Assembly (NCBI GenBank): GCA_026168455.1
Contig: CM047426.1
Location: forward strand, 81,185,986 to 81,249,985
DNA from: Theocolax elegans
Taxonomy: Eukaryota > Arthropoda > Insecta > Hymenoptera > Cerocephalidae
Length of the DNA stretch: 64,000 nt
Direction: 5' to 3'
Below are positions 37,243 through 48,475 of the stretch, in pieces; the stretch's first letter is position 1; every line of letters starts with the position of its first letter. Below the pieces are notes generated by a model. The model had not been told where the DNA came from, made no database searches, and saw nothing but the letters and a program-made list of their open reading frames with translations. Made by a program: the position numbers and the translations under genes.

Positions 37243-40200
37243 GTCGCGAATCAAAGACATCTCAAAGAGTTATTTTTGCTTTCGCAAGTTTATTAAAAAA
37301 ATATCTTCTTTTTTTATCGATAGGATTGTCATATATGACAATATATAGTGTATGATTTAATTTTTAATCTCTTATTTTATCTTAAATTAATACGAACATG
37401 GGAAGCAGCAAGATTCTAATGATATACTTTGCTCCTGTTAATCTTCATAATTATTAATCTTGTTAAATTATGATTACCGAACGACGATCTAGTGATATTT
37501 TTGTATTAGTACATTTAAAGTATACGATTCCTTATTTCACTCCTATTTCACTTATTTATTGTTTAATTATGTTGATAGTGTTCTTTTTCAATTCGTGCCT
37601 TAGTTTTGTTAATGGAACATTATATATAAATTAGAAATATTTATCAAATTTGAGAATTATTATTAGCCAATCGATTCATTTGCATTACTCTTTATTTACT
37701 TTAATTTATAAAATTACTGTAAATTACAGTTGCAGAAAAAAAAGCTTTCAATTTTTTATATCGTTATATATATAAGCGAATAGAGATTGTATTTCTTTTA
37801 AATCTTGTATTACTTCCAAAACCGACGAAGAAAAAAAATAAATATTTTATATACTTCGAAAGAAAGTTATAACTTTTGTTTTCCGATATATCAAGTAAGT
37901 TTCACTTATAACTATCTATATATACCTATATCTCCATTGGCTCAGCTAAACCTATTGGAAACTTAGGGAAGTTTCAACTAGAGTAACACACATGCGTTTT
38001 CAAATATTAATACGAAAAGAGGACTGTTTCTCTTTTACTTTTTAAAAATTAACATAAAATTACTTTTTCAAATATATATTTTATCCTAATTATAAAAATT
38101 AGACGCTCTCCCTGGTGGAAATTCGAAAATATTTTATAGTCACCAAAGTAGTGTATAGATATAAATTATAGAAATTATAATATTTTGCAGAATATACCAT
38201 TTAAATACCTATTTTATTGGTATGAAATAATTACACTATATTAAATAGAATATCGAGTAATGTATTTAGTCTGCAATTCAAATGTAATTCGCGTTAATGT
38301 AATAACACCCATATTTAATATACACGAGAAATTAACACAGTATTATCGAGTAAGGAATGTCCAATATAATATAATACGTACACGCGTACCAAGATGTGCG
38401 ATATATAGGCATTGTATCACTAGCCTCGTAATCGTGGAAGTCGCAAGAACCTGCTTATTACATGACGGCACTTACAAAATTACACATCCATTATCTATAT
38501 ATGCGCTTATGTGCGTAATCGTCTTTCCTAATTGCGCGAAATGGCAGCGGAACGAATTTTAGTTCCTTCCACGTCGGGACCTTTATATATTCTTTTTTCA
38601 AGACGGTTAAGATGAAAGATCAGGTTTATGAATAGAAGTCAATTTTCATGAATACTTTTAAGAAATATTTAAAGCCAGGTTCAGGATATTTAATAATAAC
38701 TATAATTCACAAGTTAAGGTGGAAATTGTTTTTGTAATTGAAATTTTGAATACTCGGTACACTATGCATACCTCATCAATAACCGATAACCACTTACCCA
38801 ATATGATTTAATCTAGATCTGCGATATGTATCTATGACAGTAAAATCATAATTAGTAATACACATTTAACAGTGTTATCGATCAATTTGTTTGCACGAGA
38901 GTAACAAATCTTGCGCTAGTGCAAATAATTAAACAAAGTTTATTTGTTTAAATCCCGCACGATAATCCATAGTTATCCTAATGAAATTTAAATTGCAACG
39001 AAGCACCTAAAATTTACCGGATACGTTGATTTATCAAACAAAAATACCTGTTTAAATTTAAAATGCAGTAAAGTTTACGATTCAAATTAATTTACAATGC
39101 GCGGCCTCGAATTTAATTTTTATGCCAATTATACAGGCATAGATAGTAAAACGTACGTTTATTATCCCAACAAAATTTTCGCTTTAATTTTAATTGTTTT
39201 TGTTTTTTCTTTTACATTTAATACACCGAGCATTTCACGCACGTAATAGTTTGCAGTCTTTTCAGTATGATTTTGGAAATTATATTTTATGTATATACAC
39301 AGTTTATTCCACTTACACGAATTTCAAAGTTTATTGCCTGTATTAAATTCTGTATTCTCAATTTATGATTTAAAACCCCCCCGGCAATTTAGTTCAGATT
39401 TGCAACATCTGCTCTGCATAAAATCTAGTAGTATAAAAAAGAAGATTATAGATTATAAAATATACACTTGGTTTATATATGCTCCCGCAAAATTGCGAGA
39501 AATTTTTTAATTAATTTTGGATAATTATTGATATTGAAATTTTAAGGATGCGCCATTCGAGTTAGCATATTGTAGAATTAAGCTTATACACATAATATTT
39601 ATTTACTATAGCTTTTAAATTAAAAAAATAAATTACTTACGCTTGAAATTCACTATAGATCCATCGTACTATCTCAATAAATTTATTTAATAATAACGTA
39701 ACGTATTACCTGGATCCCTTAAAAACGTCTTGGTCACTTATCATTTAAGAAAAGGAAAGGAAAAAAAAACGTTAACGTCACATAAAGCATAAAAACTATG
39801 CAAATTTGAGGATTAATGCCAAGATTAACTTTAAAACTCTCGACCACTTATTTCCCGTGCTCATATCGAGCATAATATACATTCCGCTTCTTAATTTTAA
39901 ATTTGACTCTAAAACGTATTTCCTGGGCGTGTGTGTAGCATTTTAAAATTTCTCGTCTCTCCGCATTCCCTTATACTTACCCTTGCTCTTTCTCCCTCTC
40001 TTTTATATGCATGTTCGCCTAATTTATCATACTGTCTTTCCGCGAGCATTCCTCATATTTTTCGTCCCGCAAAGTCCACCTCTCGCGGCTTATACACACA
40101 CACACATACCCTTTTTCGTTTCTTCGCAATACGCTCACTCGTCTAAATTGCACGCTTTTTCTTTTCCATCTTCTACTTCGATCTAGCTTAATTTTTCCTT

Positions 40201-42501
40201 CACGAGTAATTTGGGAAGTAGCAACATTTTTACCTTTATGTTTTGCACAAGTTGCCCATCAAAATTTTAGTATAACTGATTACTGAACGGTTACGAAATT
40301 AGTTAAGATTAATTTACAATATATGATTTTTTTTTATTTCATGTAGCTATTACTTGTTATCTTAATTAAAAAAAAAATACATAATTAGTATGAAGTGGAA
40401 TTTTTTTACGTCTATAGAGTAATATTTTACTAATCGTTTAACATTTGCAAATAATAATGAAATCTAGATATTTATTAATAGAATAACGATTACTAATTCT
40501 TGAAACTTTGTTTAAACGAAATAAGTAACCTATTAAAATTAATAGTATATCAAATAGATAAAGATTTAACCGAAAAAAAAGAAAAATAAACGCTACAGTT
40601 TAAAACTTCCATTTGAAGAAACGGAAGCTATAACCTTAAAACCCGCGAAAGTTAACGTCTGCAAAGCAAGAATCGGACATAGTCCGTCTTTCCTGAGAAT
40701 ATTCCCCTTTAATCTTCGATTCCTGGGCAGTTTTATCATCTTGCGAACCTCGGCTCCGAAAATGATATATATCTGCGCGTAGCTTGAACTGGTTCGAAAC
40801 CAGTTTCGTGCGTATCCGAGGTTTCTCCTCTGGGCAAGACTGCATTACTACTTAAGTACCTTTCGCGCGATATACTTACGCCGCCAATTTATGCCAAGTT
40901 CCGCGATGGGGGGAGAGAACGAGAGGCTTAGATTTGAATTTATTTGGACGTAAAGATGAATGCGGGGGAAATAAAATACGAGATCGCGAGATTTATAGAG
41001 ATAAAGTAATACGTTTTCCATATATTTTTTTTATTTGATGGAGGGAGTTTTATTTTATTTCCTAATTCGGGTGACGTTTATTAATTAATTTTGTATAACT
41101 TAATTTTTTAATTTACATTTTTTACCATATCTATTCATAATGAAATCGTTTAAGAATGTTCTGGTATAGCCTTTTGAATATTGCATTAAACTATTGATTA
41201 TTTAACATTTGAAATATACTTGACTGTACCATCTTTTCTATTAAAGTAGTTGTAAAATTGCCACGATAAACATAATAGATCTATAACAATTCATCTATCT
41301 CTTTCATTAATTAATTATTAATGCCTAATTAAAAGATTTAAGGAGGCAAATTGCAGGAATCTACATATTTCCACCCAAACATCATATCTAAAATATTGAA
41401 TTAAAAATCTGAAAAAATTCATACGGATAGGTTAAAACATAAGGTCGGTTCTGATGATTTGATATTTACGAAAAAAATAATTTTTTAATAATAATTGAAT
41501 AAACGAATTTTTGTCGGTATTTATTAAACAAAGAAGACCTTAACTTTCAACCTAAACATCCTGATTACATTATCGATGTAAAAATCTGAAAAAATGTGGA
41601 TATATTGTTTAGAACATATGCCTATGGGCCTGACGTTCAAGATTTCTAAAAAATCTCATTCTTTTGATTACAGAAATATATAAAATTGATCATTTTCTTG
41701 CCGTGTTCTTAATTATTTACTACCAATTTGACATATTTTACTAACAATTTGTTTATACTATTCTAATTTAGGTTAAATCATTATTATAAACTTACAAAAG
41801 CATTTAAAACAATATTTATGTACAATGTGTTAAAGTTTTTAGATACGTTCGTTTGTTTAAATCAATCGATAAGGATGCTTTTTAACCTCTTTTAAATATG
41901 CGTCATTAACTCTGTATTTATTTTTCTACTTAGGAAACGTTTTAGTCTTTGCAACACACATGACGTGCGTAGTTCAATTATTGATGAATTTTATTTGTAT
42001 CAAGAAAAATAACAAATAATACAAAGTTTAAGAAAACAACATTAGATTTTGTTTGTTACGTGTTTTTACGACACTCATAAGTTATGTAAAATATATAGAA
42101 TTAAAGTAGTTATTGATTTGAAATTTTTTTTCGTCAGGTTCTAATTATTTGAACGCGAAGGACATTAACGTAGGTATATTTTTAGACAACAAATGTAGTA
42201 TGTCTTTACTTAAACCGGTGAAAGTACGTGCCTGAGAAAGTCATATTTTTGTTTATCTAGTTTTCTATTTCAGTTTTCCGAACAATTGTTTATTAAAATT
42301 AAAGTGCTATCGTGCTGAAGTATTCACAATTACATTTACCTTTTTAGATGATGATTAAATCCTAATTAATATTAAATATTTTAAAATAAATTTTTAATTA
42401 AACCAATCTAAAATAGCTAAAATCGATAAGTTTAACATGTAATATTAAATAAATGTTGTGTTTATATTTTAATGTGATTTCTAAGCTCATCTTGTTTAAT
42501 A
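37243..42501. other. Non-coding DNA upstream of the ionotropic receptor
   Basis: AT-rich sequence with GC-richer patches at about 39930-40150 and 40620-40950 and no recognised exon. A diverged direct repeat lies at 41370-41680. The receptor's promoter should be just upstream of 42502, but no clear TATA box or initiator stands out in this AT-rich context. Confidence 0.5.
41385..41680. repeat. Diverged direct repeat, period about 177 bp
   Basis: The motif aaaaatctgaaaaaat occurs at 41403 and again at 41580. Each is preceded by an aaacatc stretch (41388 and 41554) and followed by a matching pattern of aacataaggtcgg versus aacatatgccta and a run of A before a T-rich end. Identity is moderate, which suggests an old local duplication or two decayed copies of a dispersed repeat. 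Confidence 0.5.
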
Positions 42502-42612
42502 ATGAAACACCCCATTGTAGCACATTTTATGCTGTACGTGTTATTTATTAAATCGTCAACAACGCTTAAGGGTTTGTTACCTGCAGAAAATTCAAGAGAT
42601 ATAACGTATTCG
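42502..42612 (+). CDS. IR exon 1: start codon and signal peptide
   Basis: The ATG at 42502 opens 37 codons beginning MKHPIVAHFMLYVLFIKSS. This is a hydrophobic N-terminus with a positive start, typical of a secretory signal, consistent with the extracellular N-terminus of IRs. The exon ends in TCG before a GTAATT donor, phase 0. Reading on would hit a stop at 42625, so splicing is needed. Phase 0 matches the acceptor at 42691. Confidence 0.7.
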
Positions 42613-44580
42613 GTAATTCTTTTTTAATAATAGTAATAAATTAATCGTATCCATCAACAACAATTGTATAATTACTCTATATGATTTTTAGTTTAAATTA
42701 TGTAATTTTTGCTTTTTGGAAAAAAGTGATGTTATAGTAGTAATTGGAAATTGGAATGAAGTAATCAATTAATAGAAGTATAATTCAATCAGAACTTGAT
42801 ATTATAAGTATCATGGGTCTAGAAAATATGGATCAATTAGAGTATTATTTGTCGAAACCAAAATTGTACAAAATAGATCCAAGAAGTAAATTATTTAAAC
42901 CATATCCGGCAAAAAAATTTATTATCGCTGAAATGGATCTGTTGTCATTGACATTGGCTCTTTATAAAATTCGAGAATCGATTTGGTGGAATAGATACGC
43001 ACATTTTTTCATAGAGAACACAAAATCATTAAATTCTTGTCAAAATGCATACGAGATTCTAAAAATCGTGTGGAAATTCAATATTGCCAATGCTATCTGG
43101 ATATGTAACAACGGTGATCATTTTGAAATTCATACATTTAATCCATTTAGTCCTAATGCTCCAAGCATTTGGATTAAACAAAATAAAACATACGTCCAGG
43201 AGAATTTTCATCCGTTTGTTTTGTTCAAGTTAAAAAGTGAATTTAATGGTAAAATGTTTACTATTTATTACTTTGTTAAACTTTAAACGGTTCTTAAGTT
43301 ATTTTCCAATAATTATTAATTTCTCAGATTGGTCAAGACAATGTCAAGATGTATTTTACGATAAAACAACTGTGACCGATGGTTGGCCTGTCAAAATAAT
43401 GGGGAGATATTTAATCGATACACCTTACGATCCTAACGAAAAAAGTGTACACAAAATTCGCGGATTGCCCGGAATAATGTTTCAATTGGTGTTGACAAAA
43501 CTTAAAGTAAATGCAACTTTAGTTATAACCACTGAAAATTTTCATACTTATTACGACGAGAAAGGGGCACCTCACGGTATGTTCAAGTATTTCTACGATG
43601 AAAAATTTGACATTATTTTAATGTATTTGGAGGAAATAAATCACATATGGCAAAATATTATTTACACGAATGTGCAGTGGCCATTGTGCTACGTCTCGAA
43701 GAAAAAATTCATGACATTAGAAGAATATATTTATACCGTTCTCGTCACACCATTTTATTTTATATCACTCGTAACAATCTCTATCATAGCGACGGTGTTC
43801 GCCTACTTCGTCAAGCACAGCATGATCGAGGTATTTCTAGATATTTTAAGACTGGTCGTTGGTGTGGGATCAGTCTACGAGCCGCAAGTCGAATTGGAAA
43901 AAACGATATTTCTGTTATTGGTTACGACTATTATGACTGTTAGCTTCTTCTTTCAAAATGAATTGACTTCGATAATGTCGACGCGAGCATATTTGCCAAT
44001 GATCGACACAATGGAAGACATTATTAAATACAATTACACTGCTCATACGCATACTAGGGTCATCCAAACTTTCGTGAATACTTCTATCGAAAAATACTTG
44101 AGAGTCGCGGGAAATTTTGAAAAGTGTTTAGCAACAATGGAAAGAGAACCAAGAGTAGTTTGCATGAAGACTTGCTATTTAGTAAAATTTAAAGCCTGCG
44201 AAAACGAAAACACCCACATTGCGGTGGATAACAGATTCACCGATTTCAATGTTCACTTACTTCCCGACGATTACAGTCTTCACAAAAAAATTGCCGAGAC
44301 TTTTTATCAGTTTGTAGAGACGGGCTTCGACGTCTATGCGTGGAGAAATCAAGTCAAACTCAATGTGACTAGAAGTGACAATGTAATTGAATTCGAGGTA
44401 ATTAATACCGAGCATACAGTATTTTTATTTTTATTTTTAGGCTGGGGATGTTTTATAGGGTTCATTTCTTTCGTCGCTGAACACATTTGGTTCAAGTTCA
44501 ATCTTAGCGAGTTGTTACGTGTAAGGCATTTTAAGAAAATCCTACACTTAGGTAGAATTAAAATGAGTTTGATTGTTTAA
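42502..44580 (+). CDS. Divergent ionotropic receptor (IR) gene, three exons, frameshifted in exon 2
   Basis: Gene model: exons 42502-42612, 42692-43248 and 43328-44580, with two 79-base introns whose phases (0 and 1) agree across every junction. Coding length is 1921 bases, one more than a multiple of three, because of a single-base frameshift near 42770. Allowing for it, the product would be about 639 residues, normal for an insect IR. The layout is signal peptide, divergent N-terminal region, bipartite extracellular ligand-binding domain split by three membrane helices, and a short C-terminal tail. IRs are ligand-gated cation channels related to ionotropic glutamate receptors and act in chemosensory dendrites, usually with a co-receptor. 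The subfamily is unassigned. The gene may be a young pseudogene; the intact exon 3 and splice sites argue that any loss is recent or that the indel is an error. Confidence 0.8.
42692..43248 (+). CDS. IR exon 2: N-terminal extracellular region, contains the frameshift
   Basis: The acceptor is gatttttag, with the exon starting at 42692. The first 26 codons contain SDVIVVIGNWNEVIN and run into TAA at 42770. The frame displaced by one base is open from 42765 and continues SIIQSELDIISIMGLENMD, then DPRSKLFKPYPAKKF, to the donor at 43249 (aatg|gtaaaa, phase 1). The protein reads smoothly across the shift with one base (T at 42770) in excess, so I read this as a single exon with an indel. An alternative is a start at the ATG at 42813, which would lose the signal peptide. 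Confidence 0.75.
42765..42775 (+). other. Single-base frameshift in IR exon 2
   Basis: The upstream frame ends in AAT TAA at 42767-42772, while the downstream frame is open only from 42765. The sequence here is a low-complexity caattaatagaag, a context where replication slippage or a sequencing indel is plausible. Both flanking splice junctions are in phase with their own frame, so the shift is confined to this spot. Confidence 0.75.
43328..44580 (+). CDS. IR exon 3: ligand-binding lobes and channel domain
   Basis: The exon starts after ttctcag at 43327, completing an Asp codon, and runs 417 codons to TAA. In order: S1 lobe with GWPVKIMGRY and RGLPGIMFQLVLTKLKVNA; membrane helix 1 at about 43715-43815 (VLVTPFYFISLVTISIIATV); the pore region; helix 2 at about 43900-43975 (IFLLLVTTIMTVSFFFQ) followed by NELTSIMS, the equivalent of the SYTANL gate motif; the S2 lobe with several Cys; and helix 3 at about 44410-44490 (TVFLFLFLGWGCFIGFISF). 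The glutamate-binding residues of true iGluRs are not evident, as expected of divergent IRs. The exon is undisrupted. Confidence 0.88.
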
Positions 44581-44632
44581 CAGTGATTTTTTTATCAGAA
44601 TTTATATTTATTGCAAATTATAATTAAATTTA

Positions 44633-44638
44633 AATAAA
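44633..44638 (+). terminator. AATAAA polyadenylation signal of the IR gene
   Basis: A canonical AATAAA hexamer lies 53 bases after the receptor stop codon, in an AT-rich 3' region, a plausible distance for an insect mRNA. The motif is common in AT-rich DNA, so the assignment rests on position. Confidence 0.5.
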
Positions 44639-44639
44639 A

Positions 44640-46227
44640 CTAAGCTATGTGTACCTTATTACCCCTAGCCAAAAATTTTTTATAAGCGCTATGTAATTTG
44701 ATCTAGTAATAATGCAATTTAAATATGTTGTAGTGTATTTAAATACAATTTGTCAATTATCTTGAAGTAGGAAAACCTGTTCATCCAGTGATTATTTTAA
44801 TATAGGTAGTAAAAAATTTGTACTATCCGAAGTGTTAGTAATTGCGTTTAAAGATAGAGCAGTCACGCGTGTGCGTCTTTTAATGAGAGTGATTATTTAT
44901 TTATATTTTATTCTATGTAATTACAATTTTTTGAAGATTTCAAACATTCGAATTTCTTCTTACACGATGATGTGGTGAAATTAAATTGCAATATCGCTAT
45001 AATTAAATTTAATTTTATACATTGGAATGAACGATTAATTTAATACATAAATAAATTTTACAAGTTTAATACAATCCAGAAAGACTGTTTTAAAAAGGAT
45101 ATGTAAAAACCATTTTACAATGAGATAAAAATCTTTCGAAGATAACACGCCAAATCATTTCTTCGAAAAATTCTTTGATACATTAAACGATGTTAAAATG
45201 TAACTGAATAGTATTGTTTAAGACTTTAACACTTGCTTAAAAATATGATTATTCTCTTTCTTTTGAAATCAGTAAACGTGCGTAAATTCGGCAGACACCG
45301 ATCACACGCTGATTACGTATTCGTGAGGACTTACAATGCGTGCACTCAACCTGTTGAATATCATAAAGAAGGTGGGTGCGAAAATGTTTTGTTTCCTCGC
45401 ATATACCGAATTCCTCGTTTTGTTTCTCGCCTCGACGTGTTTACTCTCCATTCGGTTTTTACCGTGTACATTTGGTTGTTGTCGTGGTAACACCCTGAAT
45501 TTCCTCTTCTTTATTATTAATCTCTCTTGCATTGTGGTTAGTCCATTTTTGGAGGTAAAATGTGGCTTCTGCGTGCAGTTTAAAATTTTGAAAGCTTGGA
45601 GCGTTATGAATTATATTTTCCTTTTTACATTTCAAATCTGTATTGCTGTTAATTATGGTTTTCATTTTAATTAAGGGTGTATTCAAGCAATATTTTATTT
45701 AATAATATTTGTGGTTTTATATTTAAAATGCAATTGCGCATCAAGCAAATAAAATATGTAATTACATTTTTAAAAATATACTACTTAAATATTAATATTA
45801 TTTAAACACGGTGCTGGAAAATATGTTTTTTTTTTCTTTTCAATACCTATAATTTACGTCAACGTTTCGATCTTGAAATTAACATATAAGCAAAGCAAAT
45901 TTTAATACAATTTATATTATATCACCGGTTATTGGAATTATATATTTTATTTCATATCAATAGGTTATAAAATTATTTTCAATAAGAAATGGAGAATTCC
46001 CATAAGTGTAGAAATGTTGTGCATCAATGCACCAATATTGGGTCATCCTTAAATTTCAATCATGACATTTCATTTAAAAAAAATATAATGTGGTATAATG
46101 AAGATGAAAACTACAATTAACCATCAAAATTTTATTTTTAGTATTGAGAGTATATCTATACATACAAATTTTCGGTATACATAGATATAGTTCCAATGCA
46201 TTTCATGGGCATTTTCCTCTGTTTATA
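44640..46227. other. Non-coding DNA after the IR gene
   Basis: AT-rich, with a moderately GC-rich patch at about 45270-45500. There an ATG at 45336 follows an in-frame stop and opens 12 codons (MRALNLLNIIKK) before a good donor context, aag|gtgggt. It could be a short first coding exon, but nothing downstream confirms it. The 112-codon frame that reads through the donor is hydrophobic and unrecognised. Confidence 0.4.
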
Positions 46228-46482
46228 CACCGAAAAAAAGTTGTAATAAAAATTACAATACTGTCTAGAAATGAAATTACGTACTGTCAAAATGCAATAA
46301 ATTATTACACTGTATTAAAATTTACGGAACTTATGGTAAATATTACAAAAATTGTAGTAAAAATTAATAGAATTTTAGTAAATGTGACTGTACAGTATAG
46401 TAATTTTTTTAATTTTGACACTCTGTATTTTCATTGCTAGACTGCAGTATTGTAATTTTTACTAGAACTTTTTTCTCACTGC
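46228..46482. mobile_element. 255 bp foldback (MITE-like) element
   Basis: Long terminal inverted repeats. The left arm, from 46228, contains gttgtaataaaaattacaat, actgtctagaaatgaaatta and tactgtcaaaat. The right arm ends near 46481 and its complement reads gagaaaaaagttctagtaaa, aattacaatactgcag and so on through agtgtcaaaa. Arms are about 65-70 bp. The element has no coding capacity. Length and terminal GAGAAAAA-type sequence match the elements at 59609 and 61625, which points to one family mobilised in trans. A target-site duplication is not clear. Confidence 0.7.
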
Positions 46483-46785
46483 AGAAAAAAATACGTGCGA
46501 AAACTAAAATCTCGATCACGAGAAATAAAGAGAGTAACGAATGAACAATGAGAAATTGAAAAAAAGGTAACAACCGCAGAAACCTCATAAGAAGAGAGGC
46601 AACAATGACCTCGACAAGTTTGCCCGCAACAACCGTAGCGTCATTACGAAGGTAAGCCACGTCCCCGATATCCACTCGATCCGTAATCATCGAAATCGGC
46701 GCATTAGGGAGACGAGTTTGACGCGAGTTTCTCAAGTGGGCCATTAAGCTCGCCGTCACGAGAGTCCTCGGGAACATCTGCGTCT

Positions 46786-46830
46786 ACTCTCTCTCTCTCT
46801 CTCTCTCTCTCGCAGTCTCTCTGTCTCTCT
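46786..46830. repeat. (TC)n microsatellite
   Basis: A CT dinucleotide run with short interruptions (cgcag, tg). It lies just beyond a GC-rich patch. Confidence 0.85.
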
Positions 46831-48432
46831 TGACTAAACTCACTCTTGACCAACTCGACGCGTTCATGGGAATGCATAGAGACACGTGTTGGCTACGGCA
46901 TGTTTGTTAATACCTCGTATATATACTCACTGATTTGTCGGTTAAGAAACTTGTGGGCTAGAACTTTGTACAATTCACATAGTTGGGATGACCATTGACT
47001 TGACACCGGCAAAATTATTTGTTTATTGTTCTTACTAATTTTAAACCAGTACCTGTTATTTTATTCTTCGAAGCTTATTAGTTTATTTTTATGGAACCAT
47101 TGTATTATGTGACATCGTGGTAAAGTCTACCTGCGTCATATATTTTAACGGAAATATTTCGCAATTTTGAAAATTCTTAACGTTTTTCCTTTTTGCAATC
47201 TTCCCGAGCAACTAAAATAAACTAGAATATTTAGTTTACATTAATAATATATACCAAAACTTAACTTTTAAGGTTTCGAGTTTAAACAGCGTAATTCAAT
47301 CGTTATAATTAATATAAAAAAGTGGGTAATTTTTTTGGAACAACTAACGGTTGAATATTATTGTTGCGAACTGGATATTATTTACAACATTAATATTTGT
47401 AATAAATTTAATTAGTGTAGGTATATCGATAACAATTGCAATTAAAATTTTCATCGTGTACCAGATTTTGGAAGCGTCGGATAATTATTTTAGCAAGCTA
47501 TACATTTTCAACGTTGCATATCCTCAGTTTGGTAACAGTTTGTAACAGTTTTGAATAAACAATATAAAATTTACACTACAATTTAATACAAGTCGTTTGA
47601 TAACTTTTGAATATAGAATAGCGTATAAGGTAACTATGCTTTCCTGTACACAGCTATTCTAAATATTCTTGAAACTTACCTAATCTAAATATTTACATAT
47701 AGATACAGAGTCAAAGAGTGAAAAAGTGATTTCCTTAACACTGGACGAACTAAGATAATGTAATAAAGGAAATGTATACATAGTTATATTGTTAAATATG
47801 GTATTACTATAGAATAAAATGTAGAAGTTTTAAGAGTATGTTAAACTTGATGTGGTGCCATTCAAGACATTTGTCGATTGAGGAGTACTATTTTTCATAA
47901 ATTAGTATAAGTCACACCTTAAAATTTAAGGAAAATCACGAGAACATTGCCGTTTGTAATGACGTAGATTACAATTGGGCAAAGTTTCAAAAAATAAATA
48001 AAATTTTAAACTATTATGTACTGATATCTAAGCATTTTTAAAACAATTTATTTCACTAACAATGTTATTAACTAATCATCTTTTACTTTAACGTTCACGT
48101 ACTTTTTCTAAAATTGTAATAAAAACATTAATATTTGTAAAACCAGTGTTTCTTAATCGATAATATTAAGCGCAGGAAAATTGAATTATTACGTACCGTA
48201 TGCTTACCAAATAACACGAAACTTGTCTTATAACACATTAGCCTCCTTTGAAACCCAGCATCAAAATATCAAACATGCGGAACAATAACAATGAGATTCA
48301 TGAACAGATCATAAATCATATTTACTAAACGGCATACATCTCGCTATATTTTCAAATCTCGCATAATTGAATCAATACCGTGGGTTTAATTGCATCCCAG
48401 ATCCTAGTTCTAGCGCATTGTACAGCGCAGTG

Positions 48433-48433
<1 letters not shown>

Positions 48434-48473
<40 letters not shown>

Positions 48474-48475
48474 TC
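48434..48475. repeat. (CT)n microsatellite beside a GC-rich patch
   Basis: About 20 perfect CT repeats that pass directly into ctcgcgggggcgcgcaag, the start of a GC-rich island. A CT/GA run adjoining a CpG-containing island is a common layout of insect promoters and enhancers, but no transcript is identified here. Confidence 0.85.

Noticed and set aside
6496..40900. Repeated CCATAAA / TTTATGG motifs (Caudal- or Abd-B-like) in several GC patches
   Set aside because: In AT-rich DNA of this length a dozen or so are expected by chance, so no enrichment can be claimed.
43237..43327. Using the start of the long 447-codon frame at 43237 as the IR start
   Set aside because: It begins at GTG and the first 30 codons are intron sequence; the acceptor at 43327 and the phase match to exon 2 show that the exon begins at 43328.
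45336..45674. 112-codon hydrophobic frame downstream of the IR gene
   Set aside because: It reads through a strong splice donor into AT-rich DNA; the hydrophobic residues reflect T-rich sequence.
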